Made by a program: the position numbers and the translations under genes
DNA from: Verrucomicrobiota bacterium
Lineage (GTDB): Bacteria > Verrucomicrobiota > Verrucomicrobiia > Limisphaerales > JAIPKD01
Direction: 5' to 3'
Assembly: GCA_021733835.1 (NCBI GenBank)
Contig: JAIPKD010000016.1
Span: 1-48,278 of the forward strand
DNA: 48,278 bases
Notes under the pieces: generated by a model
Told to the model about the DNA's origin: nothing
What the model saw: only the letters and a program-made list of their open reading frames with translations
Database searches by the model: none
Shown: positions 1 through 8,800 of the stretch, piece after piece
How positions within the stretch are numbered: the first letter of the stretch is position 1
How the letters are laid out: every line of letters starts with the position of its first letter

Positions 1-633
1 CACATAGAAAAACACATCCCCCTCGCCGGCGGTCTCGCCGGCGGAAGCAGCAACGCCGCCGCCACGCTTACCGCCCTAAACAAAATACACAATAATCCAC
101 TCCCTCCATCGAACCTCGCCCAAATCGCGTCTACACTCGGCTCGGACGTACCGTTTTTCCTCCAGCCTCACCCCGCAGTCGCCAAGGGACGCGGCGAGAT
201 AATCGAGCCGATTCCCAAATTCACCGCGCTCCAGAACGCATCCATCCTCCTGATAAATCCCGGATTCGGCGTCCCCACACCATGGGCATACCGCCGATTC
301 TCCGATGGTTACTCACATACCACCAGAAATCCGTCCTGCTCGAAGGCATTCGTGGATGAATTCCAAAACTCGGACATCGCACAAGCCAAAAGCCTGCTAT
401 TCAACTCACTCGAACCTCCGGTGTTCCATAAGTACCCGCTACTCCAAATCATCAAGGAATTTTGTTTAGACAACGGCGCAGACGGCGCATTGCTCTCGGG
501 CAGCGGCGCGACCGTGCTTGCGCTGCTCCGTTCCTCCACCGGCGCAGATAAGCTTGCCGAAAAACTCAGGGCGGAATTCGGCCCATCCTTCCAAATCATC
601 CACACACACCCGCTCGGTGATATAACCGCTTGA
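1..633 (+). CDS. ispE: 4-diphosphocytidyl-2-C-methyl-D-erythritol kinase IspE, C-terminal part (5' end outside window)
   Basis: IspE phosphorylates CDP-methylerythritol in the non-mevalonate (MEP) isoprenoid pathway in the cytoplasm. The reading frame is open from base 1 to the TGA at 631-633, giving 210 residues. The GHMP-kinase ATP-binding signature PLAGGLAGGSSNAA lies near the left edge. The C-terminal glycine-rich motif GALLSGSGATV lies about 50 residues before the end. Full-length IspE is about 280-300 aa, so roughly the first quarter is missing because of the window edge, not because the gene is broken. It converges on the minus-strand defence island with only 66 bp between the two stop codons. 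I see no clear terminator hairpin in that gap. GHMP kinases resemble each other, but the GSDVPFF segment and the final GSGAT motif favour IspE. Confidence 0.9.
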   Translation, partial: HIEKHIPLAGGLAGGSSNAAATLTALNKIHNNPLPPSNLAQIASTLGSDVPFFLQPHPAVAKGRGEIIEPIPKFTALQNASILLINPGFGVPTPWAYRRFSDGYSHTTRNPSCSKAFVDEFQNSDIAQAKSLLFNSLEPPVFHKYPLLQIIKEFCLDNGADGALLSGSGATVLALLRSSTGADKLAEKLRAEFGPSFQIIHTHPLGDITA

Positions 634-699
634 GATAAACATCTGACAGAGGATGGTAAACAATAATATGGTTATCAAAGATTTCTTAGGTGGCTAAAC

Positions 700-3600
700 T
701 CACGGCGTAATTAGTAACTCAGTAGCCAATCGAATGAATTCTCGTTTTGAGCTTTCTGGGAGTTCCTTGAATTTTTCGAGAAGCCAATCCAAAGTTAATG
801 CATCAAGCCGTTGTTCTATTCTTTCTTTGACTTTTGCGACTACTTCGGCATCTTGTCCTGTTAACAGTGCAGGCGGTGAGTTTGTCTTGATGTGCAATTG
901 GTTTGCTTCGAAAACAGACATATTATCAATATCAGCCACTTTTTCTTTAAGAGAGTATGTCCACTTCTCTGACTCGTGGATACGCTGAGCTGTAATCTCT
1001 TTTTTTAGTATGCCAAATACTTCCGGTATTTCCCATGGTAATTCTTCCTCACCGAAGTTCACCTCGACTTTCTTTTGTATTTCTTCTGCCCGTTCGTGCC
1101 ATTCCTTCCAAGTCATGTTGTTATCTTGTAGGCACCGATAATATCCATCAAATTCTTGAAGCAAGCGGCGAATTATGCGGAAATCTTCGATGTCCTGATC
1201 ACTGCCTGCAAAAGCCGGAATCAATTCATCTACTTCATCCACCAAATCCTTCAGTTTATTACCAGAACCGATATCAGTCTGCCATAAACGTTCTGCCCGT
1301 TTTGTGATCTCCGTTTCCTTCATCTTGAGTTTCGATAGAAACTCTGAGAGCCGAGTCCGGGCCTCGCTCAGCTCTTGCAAATTAATACGCCGTGATATTC
1401 CTTGGAGTTTAGATGAATACTTTTTCCCTATATCCCTAAATTCCCGTAATTTTGAGACTCGTTCGATAGGAATCCTATCTGCGTGTTGGTCAAGCCAGGA
1501 ATCGACATCCCGCAGTAACTGCCTCGCTTCTGCTGCTGTATCAGCATTTCGAACTAATTCCATTGTACGCTTTTCCAACTCTTCATATTCCTTTTCCATG
1601 CCCAGCTTTTTCAGGTTTTTCCCCAACACATTCAACATGATATGTTTAAAATCACCGATTACATCTGGAGCGTCTCCGCTCGGCATTTGCCGGTTAAGCC
1701 ACCTAGGAAACATCTGAATTGCCATCTGACGGAATCGCTCAATATACGGTTCAAGTTCTTTGATCTGATACTGCGACCAATATGGCTGCTGGCTTCTCAT
1801 TGTATCAACAATCTTGGAAAGATCTGACGCTCCCCATGTGATCTTTTTTACATCCTCGTGCTTATAGCCACTTTCTATTCTTCCAAAGGCATCCTTTTGT
1901 TTTTTCTCTATTTCCTGCAAGGCATCACTGGCTTGATTTGCTTGGTCTTGAAGGTGTTCAAATCGATAGCTCAGCGTTGGTGGAATAGAAACGCGCTCCT
2001 TCAATTTTAAAGCTCTGTTCAAGCCATTTATACGATCAATATAGGTTTCTGCACTTTCCCACTCATCAAGCAATTCCTCCCACTCAGACGAACTCTCTCC
2101 AATAAGTACCAACTCCGATCCACCCAAAGCATTAAAATCGAGGAATTTTCCGCTGAAAACCCCGTTCTGAAGCCATTGGTCAATTGAGAATTGCTGCCCG
2201 TCCTGGATAATGGCAAGGTCTTTATGACGTGGGGCCACGAATACGCCAAGGAGCAAACCAGCAGACGCGATATTTGCACCGTGTGGAGGACGGCATGCCT
2301 CAGATAGAACGTCTCCCACAACGAAATGCTCCGTATCCCCTTTGAGTATCTTGTCCCAGCGTTGTATGATAGATCTGACTACGGGCTCCGCCGGTCTCCT
2401 TGAGACTCGTCCGTCTTTGCCAAATACGCCCCAGGTTTCTCTGAGCACCAGGAGACCGCGATTTTTAACTTTAGGCGGTTTCGCAATCAAACTACTGTAG
2501 TCCAGGGAAGCAGTTAAGAGTTCAGATGTCAGTGCCTGGCACGTGTCGGCAGCATTTCCGCGGGCAGTGGTGAAACCATCAAACGGGAAGGGCATCGGTT
2601 TGTCGAATACGCGCTCAAAAAGCTCTGTACCCACCCGTTTGAGACGGCGAGATTCAATCCCGCTCTTGAGCCCCGTCACATACAAGCGCTGCTTAATCCT
2701 TTCCTCAATTAGTCCGCTAAGCACTTGCATTGTTTTCTCGGTGTGAGCTCCAAGCAGGTTTCCGAATCGAAGTTTGTCTTGCTCCGTAATCGATGTCTCG
2801 AGTACTTCGAGTTCCGCCAATGCTTGTCCAATACGGCCATCTTCATCGCCTATTAGGACCACGAGCAAAGGAAGCTTTTTTGCCGCTACCTTTCCAGAAG
2901 CTTCGCGTAGTAGTCTCTTAACATCATCAGCAACGGATTGTGAATCGATGGATGGCTCGACATAGCAGTAGATGACGGTGCCGCGAGGTTCATCTACTGC
3001 GATAGCCTTGCTACAACGATCCGCGGCAAACGCGATTTGCGTTGGCAGAAGCTCGAGACATGTGGTAACCAGCTCATAGCGCCACTCACGCGTTGTGATT
3101 GAATTCTCCTCTGCGAAATCACATTCCAACTCTGAAAGCACATCGCACCATGCGTCTGCTTTGCTGGCGAACAACTGAGCTTTCCCTTTTTCGTCAAAGC
3201 TGCTAGCAACGCGCTGTCGTAAGAATGACAGAAACTGTGTCCTCGGCACAGCATCGCCCATGATGTCGAACTGCTTGAAGCGCTCGTCCCACTCCAATAC
3301 GTTTTGTTCTTCCTTAAGTTCGGTTACGCCCTCTTCAATCGTATTGAAAGGCTCGCCCGTCAGATGCGCAAGTGCTTCGATCGCCTGATCCTGGCTGGAC
3401 ACCTTCAGCCCCAATTTCGAGGCAAGGACCGTGCTGCGAAGAATTTTCTGCTGCATCACGCTGAGTTGTGCTTCATGCCGCGTTACTACTGATACATACG
3501 CATGCGTTATTGAGCCATGCTGGCCGCTCTCCTCTGAGGATATCAACTCCTCCTGAAGCTGAGGAGTCCAAAGGTCCGCGGGATGTAGAGAGCCTCCTTC

Positions 3601-4989
3601 ATCTTCCGACACCGCGTCTTCGGCATGGCGTCGAAACACATCCTCAAGAAGTGTGAGAACAGAACGCTCCTGGAGGTGCTTACCCGCTGCTGCTAGGTAA
3701 TAAAGGAACCAAGTGGAGAAGGGGGAAAGTGGCCAGCACCCTTTCCGAATGACCGTGTGAAATCGATGTGAGTCACGCCACAGACTGTGATTTGCGGCCT
3801 GCGGGTACCAAGTATTTATTAAGCCTGCTATGTTTTCGGACTCTTCCTTGGCCACTTCGGTCCCCAGCCAATTCTCGACAAGCTCAGGATCAGTCTTCTC
3901 CAGGAGGCTTGCCAACAGAGTTTCCATGTTGATTGACAGATAAACTCGATCTGCTGACTGGTAACGAGTGATGTATCGGAGGATTTCATTCTTATACTCT
4001 GGAGCTACTCGCTGTACGTAGGCGTTAAGCTCGAACTGAATAAAGCCAACAAGACAGGCAAGGTCGCTATTGCCCTGTATGCCTTCGAAAAGATCCTGGA
4101 GCGCCCCGCTGCCTGCAATCTGGCTCCGCATGGTCGCGAACTCGGTGTAGCGGCCAAACTCGTCGAAAAAGATCGCCAGCTTTGTGTAATGTTTGCCGCT
4201 TCCGCAATACTCACGACAAACTAGATCAATTACGTCACGAACAGATTCTCCCCCCAAAGCTCTAATCGGCATACCGCGCTTGGCAAAGAAATCGTGAACA
4301 GCCTTGTAAACCTTCTCGTCTTGTGCCTCCAAGGCCCCCAAGAGGTCGTCTGTATTCTCAACATTACACTCCCCAAGAAGCTCTTGAACGATATGGTTCC
4401 CCGACATTTCAATCAAGCGGGCCGCCTGTTTGAAGCGGGGTCGAAGTTCCTCCAGGGCCGTTGTATCAACTTCTTGCATCCGCAACTGGTGCAATACTTG
4501 ACGTGTAAGCTCAGCCGCAAGATCGAAACTGCGCATGCCATTGAGCGCTACAACCAGACAAGGCTTACCCGCCTCCTGCAAAATGGCGCCAATGTCTTTG
4601 CCGATTGTTGAATCTGCTGATTGGATTTTGGACAGAACACAATGCGCATCGTCTGTACCCGGATTGGAAAGCAGGAGAGAGAGCGAAAGCCCTAAGTGTG
4701 ATTTACCTGTGCCGTATCCAGCGATTGCCAGCGTGAAAGGCTGTTCCTCCTGTCCACAACACCGTCGAACGACAGCCTGAGAAAAGGTTACTGTATCCTG
4801 AAGCTGGTGACCATGGGCGCTGCCCACATCATTTTGATCTACACCATGATATGTTGGACCGTGGAAGACAAATGCTTTTGCGGCCGCACGACATTTATCT
4901 TCATCGGTTAGGAACCAGTCAATATTAACGGCCCCGTTAAAAAGCTTGTCGCTTCGATACCGGACAATATCATTGAGTTGAAGAACCAT
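700..4989 (-). CDS. Very large P-loop ATPase, last gene of the PT defence island
   Basis: This 1429-aa cytoplasmic protein has one clear NTPase core near its N-terminus. The Walker A motif GYGTGKS is at 91-97 and the Walker B motif IFFDEFG has its acidic pair at D276-E277. The remaining roughly 1100 residues are mostly predicted helix, with charged coiled-coil-like stretches around 1000-1050 and 1150-1300. That layout, and the opening segment around LFNGAVNIDWF, recall the large BREX ATPases (BrxC/PglY) and SspC. I cannot assign it to one family. A ribosome site (AGAGGAAT) precedes the ATG, and the gene starts 22 bp after the DUF4007-like gene. Position and pairing suggest a motor or scaffold working with that DUF4007-like partner, mirroring the SspB-SspC pair at the other end. 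Function is inferred; the ATPase fold is secure. Confidence 0.75.
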   Translation of the reverse strand: MVLQLNDIVRYRSDKLFNGAVNIDWFLTDEDKCRAAAKAFVFHGPTYHGVDQNDVGSAHGHQLQDTVTFSQAVVRRCCGQEEQPFTLAIAGYGTGKSHLGLSLSLLLSNPGTDDAHCVLSKIQSADSTIGKDIGAILQEAGKPCLVVALNGMRSFDLAAELTRQVLHQLRMQEVDTTALEELRPRFKQAARLIEMSGNHIVQELLGECNVENTDDLLGALEAQDEKVYKAVHDFFAKRGMPIRALGGESVRDVIDLVCREYCGSGKHYTKLAIFFDEFGRYTEFATMRSQIAGSGALQDLFEGIQGNSDLACLVGFIQFELNAYVQRVAPEYKNEILRYITRYQSADRVYLSINMETLLASLLEKTDPELVENWLGTEVAKEESENIAGLINTWYPQAANHSLWRDSHRFHTVIRKGCWPLSPFSTWFLYYLAAAGKHLQERSVLTLLEDVFRRHAEDAVSEDEGGSLHPADLWTPQLQEELISSEESGQHGSITHAYVSVVTRHEAQLSVMQQKILRSTVLASKLGLKVSSQDQAIEALAHLTGEPFNTIEEGVTELKEEQNVLEWDERFKQFDIMGDAVPRTQFLSFLRQRVASSFDEKGKAQLFASKADAWCDVLSELECDFAEENSITTREWRYELVTTCLELLPTQIAFAADRCSKAIAVDEPRGTVIYCYVEPSIDSQSVADDVKRLLREASGKVAAKKLPLLVVLIGDEDGRIGQALAELEVLETSITEQDKLRFGNLLGAHTEKTMQVLSGLIEERIKQRLYVTGLKSGIESRRLKRVGTELFERVFDKPMPFPFDGFTTARGNAADTCQALTSELLTASLDYSSLIAKPPKVKNRGLLVLRETWGVFGKDGRVSRRPAEPVVRSIIQRWDKILKGDTEHFVVGDVLSEACRPPHGANIASAGLLLGVFVAPRHKDLAIIQDGQQFSIDQWLQNGVFSGKFLDFNALGGSELVLIGESSSEWEELLDEWESAETYIDRINGLNRALKLKERVSIPPTLSYRFEHLQDQANQASDALQEIEKKQKDAFGRIESGYKHEDVKKITWGASDLSKIVDTMRSQQPYWSQYQIKELEPYIERFRQMAIQMFPRWLNRQMPSGDAPDVIGDFKHIMLNVLGKNLKKLGMEKEYEELEKRTMELVRNADTAAEARQLLRDVDSWLDQHADRIPIERVSKLREFRDIGKKYSSKLQGISRRINLQELSEARTRLSEFLSKLKMKETEITKRAERLWQTDIGSGNKLKDLVDEVDELIPAFAGSDQDIEDFRIIRRLLQEFDGYYRCLQDNNMTWKEWHERAEEIQKKVEVNFGEEELPWEIPEVFGILKKEITAQRIHESEKWTYSLKEKVADIDNMSVFEANQLHIKTNSPPALLTGQDAEVVAKVKERIEQRLDALTLDWLLEKFKELPESSKREFIRLATELLITP

Positions 4990-5011
4990 TATTCCTCTTT
5001 CTAGTCAATGT

Positions 5012-5863
5012 TCAAATTAGTCCATCATAGATATGCATCCAACTGTCCGACTCTCTCGCAGCGGGACGGAGTATCCATGGGTCCATTTGCCGATCAACAG
5101 CAACCAGCCCTTTGCGTTCGATTAACTGAAGTGTCCGCTGCAATTCTACAATATTCCAACCAGGTATAGTGCGCCATCCCGCTTCCGTGTCAAGCTCCGT
5201 AACCGTCACTTGTCGAGCATTAGGAAAGTGGTTTGACATCAGTTGCAAAATCCAGGCGCCATAAGCATATCCAAATTCATCAGGAATCGGCGCAGATTTA
5301 CGTGTTATAAAACCATTTAATTCAGCCAATGCACCACAGGTTCGAAAGGATGCATCGTCTTCGTACATTCGAATCAGCGGACCGACAATGCCACTCTTCT
5401 GAGTTTTGTAGGCAAATGCTAGGTGCTGCTCCAACTTGCTGCGTTGAAACCGCATGCCTAATGTTTGCATTCCGGCAAAAAAGGTCTCATACCAGACATC
5501 TGCCCCGGTGAGAGGGTTACAAAGGTTCAAATGTGCGATCCATTGAGTCACCTCTTCTTTGAGATGAGGGTCTTCCAGCAAGACAACGCGTCCAAATGGT
5601 GTCAGCTGAGGCTCTTTGACTGCTGATCTGGTTTCACCTCCCAGTACGACCATCCCCATTCCACGGCAATAATCTAAGATCGCCGGTACTTTGCCGCTGG
5701 AAGTACCGGTAGGTATACCTGTTTCTGCGCAAATTTTCTGATAGTCCCCAGATTTTCCCGAAGCTGCAAACCGGAGCATTGCATTGATGTATTGTCGCTC
5801 AGGAATAAATGTCCGATGAAAATTTCTGGGCAGCCTTTCTGGTTTTTGCTTTTTCTTAGCCAT
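5012..5863 (-). CDS. Divergent DUF4007-like protein (second SspB-like protein)
   Basis: This 283-aa protein begins MAKKKQKPERLPRNFHRTF. The N-terminal block FHRTFIPERQYINAMLRF, followed by TGIPTGTSSGKVPAILDY, reads as a winged-helix-like module. A later segment has a DUF4007-like pattern (LTPFGRVVLLEDPHLKEE, then WYETFF). I assign DUF4007-like membership from this pattern and from its pairing with a giant ATPase; similarity to the clear DUF4007 protein at 22855-23778 is weak by eye. I chose the ATG at 5863 because its A is shared with the TGA of the upstream gene and a strong GGAGG lies 12 bp before it. A longer reading frame starting at 5962 lies inside the upstream gene and is less likely. 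SspB in known systems is a DNA nickase; whether this relative nicks, recognises or only binds DNA cannot be told. Confidence 0.65.
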   Translation of the reverse strand: MAKKKQKPERLPRNFHRTFIPERQYINAMLRFAASGKSGDYQKICAETGIPTGTSSGKVPAILDYCRGMGMVVLGGETRSAVKEPQLTPFGRVVLLEDPHLKEEVTQWIAHLNLCNPLTGADVWYETFFAGMQTLGMRFQRSKLEQHLAFAYKTQKSGIVGPLIRMYEDDASFRTCGALAELNGFITRKSAPIPDEFGYAYGAWILQLMSNHFPNARQVTVTELDTEAGWRTIPGWNIVELQRTLQLIERKGLVAVDRQMDPWILRPAARESDSWMHIYDGLI

Positions 5864-8800
5864 CACAACCCCCGACCTCCAAGGGACGCAATACGTATCC
5901 GGAAAGGCTTCACTTCCAGCTTTCCTGTCGCTTCGTTGAGACTTGGACCGATGGAGTAACATTCCCCTTTCGACAGACTGGCAAACTTGTCCATCCAGTC
6001 GGCCGCTTTGTCTCCCGTAAGCATCGCCGCTATTTCAGCATAAGTGCGTATCTCAGTATCAGCCGGCCTAAAAAAGAGTTTGTGTGTAGCATTGAACAAG
6101 CGGTCCCTTTCGTCGCGTTTTAAATTACTCATGATCTGGGTAGCGAGAATCAACGAGAAGCCGAATTTCCGCCCCTCCCGAAGCAATTGTGAAAGCGGAC
6201 TTTCCTCGCGGTGATCGAGGTTTTGCACCTCATCAAGCACAACTACGCGTGGGGACGCCGGGGTCCCTCGGCTGCGATAGAACCAATAAAGATCAATAAG
6301 CGAAAATTCCGTAATCAAGCGGGCCGCGTCCCGGGCAAAATTGGCTAATTGTATGATGTGACATCGGGACTTCGTATTAGTGAAAAGCCGTTCCCAGCTT
6401 TCCAGCTCTTCCTTCCCGAAAGGGTCCTGGTCAAGAAATGGTCTGATTTTGCTGATTACGCTTCCCGCCGAGGTTGCAATAGCAACACCTTGTTCCGCAA
6501 CTCCTTCCAGGCAGGGGATCAGATCCTGCAAGGTCATCCCCCACTCACCACCGGATTCTATGCCAGCTTTGATCGCTTGGTAAAGAGCCGACCTCTGCTG
6601 GTCTCCAAAGCTGTATACTTCAGAAAATACCCCCGCGACCCGCTGCGCCGTAGCCGAGGACTTTTCCAAAAATGACTCCTCATCTATTTCCTGAATTTGC
6701 TGACGAAATGGGTTTATTGGCAGCGGTTCACGCTGAACGTAATGTTGGCGGGGATTCAGTTGCCCTGCCAGCTCAGGTTCGAGCTGATTCTTCATGAAGC
6801 CGTTGGTGTAGTCGACAATCAGAGAATTCTGCCCGAGTTGTCCGAGTTCGCTTAACAGGCATTGCACCGTGTATGTCTTTCCCATACCGGACGTGCCAAA
6901 TATCAACATATGGCGGTTAGACAAATCCGGATGGCCAAACTCCCAGTAAACAGGCCTCCCGCCCCGCACACTGTTGCCCAGCAACACTCTGTCCGGGATT
7001 GTGGTTTCGTTGACTTCCGCATTTTGCTGATCGTCAGCCAATTCACCTCTGGCGGTAGACAATGACGGTTCGGGCCCTGGACTGGGGCCTCCCCCACCAC
7101 CTCGCGGTGGACGGAGCGTTCCTCTCTTATCTTCCTCGCCACCTGATTCGTCTTCTTCGTCTTCGTCTTCCACACGAGGAGGCTTGGATACCGACGCCTC
7201 ATTCCGAGGTCTGCTTTCAGGCCAAGGCATTTCCTGCCCCTCGGAACCTGAGCATATTCCCCGTACAAAGTCACTTCCTGCGGCGACCACACCTGCATCT
7301 ATCTCCTTGCCATTAACAGGGAAAGACCAAGTGCTTTCCAACTCAATACAAGGTTTCACCTGGTCAGTCCAGAGCATCAGCACTGATGCGCGCCATTCAA
7401 CGGAATAATCACCGTCAACCAACCGCTCCAGGGCCCTTAGTGTATCTCCCTGAGAGCGTCGGGTTATCTCTGCTTTGCTGGCGATCAACCGGTGAAGCTG
7501 CAGCCACCAGTATCTCTGGTCTGGTCTTAGGTCTTCCCGCTTTGCATTATCGTAACGGGGCAAAAAGACTGCGGCCAGATGCTGCAGACCGCTTTCAATT
7601 TGAAGTCTGGCTTTTTCAAGATGTGCGTCCGAAGTTTTTGCCAACTTGCACTCGATGAGGCGAAGATCCAGGTGAATTCGGCCGTCCCCTCCCACATGAG
7701 TCACCATCCACAAAAGGTCCGGGCGTGAATCTGTCTTCGCTGAGTCAAACCAGTGATGGTACGCGTCAAGAGAAACAAGATTGTCGCATAGCGCATTTCT
7801 GTTGTTAACAAGAACCTTCCTGCTAATGCAATAAGCCATGAAGTCGCGGATGTATTGGCCGATGCCGGTTGCGCGGACAAGGGACAAACCCGAGAGGCGT
7901 CGAGCTTCTTTAATGACACTCTCCGCCACGGTTTTGTAATCATTGGGGTCCCACCCTGGATAGATTTCATTAACCGACGCAGAAAGGCGGTGATTCACGT
8001 CTGAAAGGTGAAATTGTTCTGTAGAAATTGTGTAGTTACATTCGCCATGGGATCCCACCCCCGAACCAAAACCAATGATTTCCCTAGCCTTCTGTCCAGG
8101 GGACGGTCCTACGTAGATGAGTCTTTCATCGATATTGGGGTCAATGCAGACCACCCATTCTGCGCGTTTGTGGAGTGCATTTACGACGTCCTGCCACGGT
8201 GCATAGTCGCCAAAGCCAAGTACGACATGGTGAGCATTTTGTGGTGTCCCTCGGTTCTTCAGCCTCGCCATGAGTTCCGTATGCATTGCGCAAATCCGGA
8301 ACTGCCGATTGCTCAGTACTCTTGACCTTTGAAGCTCTTGGCCGGGATTTTTCAATGCACAAAACGGCTTCTCCAGGACAGGGAATTTCAGCGTCCTTGT
8401 AGTCACGTCATAATCGTCCACCTGTTCAAACGCATTTCCATCTATACCGGCACCAATGAATCCATTAAGAAACGCCACATCTACTTGAAGCCCGTCGTCT
8501 ATGATCTGCACAAACTGTTTATAGTATTCCTTTGATTCGACAATGCGGTGAGCAACGGAAAGATGAACACGCCGATACCGGGCCAGTGATTCCTGTGTCT
8601 CCGCGGACTCCCATCGTTCCTGCCACTGTGCCATCCAGCGGGCAACGCCTGCATCATCGGTGGATTCGGTGAATACCGTAACCGACATGGCATATTTCCT
8701 TGCATTATCGGTTTGCGCGTCACAAACGAACTGAAGAAATTCGTCAATGGCCGCAATGACAGGTTGGATATCTTCATTCTGATACACGGCGATGCTCAAA

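Noticed and set aside
634-699. Terminator between ispE and the defence island
   Set aside because: No stem-loop with a T-tract is visible in the 66 bp.
5864-5962. Upstream extension of the DUF4007-like gene
   Set aside because: It lies inside the DptH-like gene in another frame, while the ATG at 5863 has GGAGG upstream and a TGATG junction.
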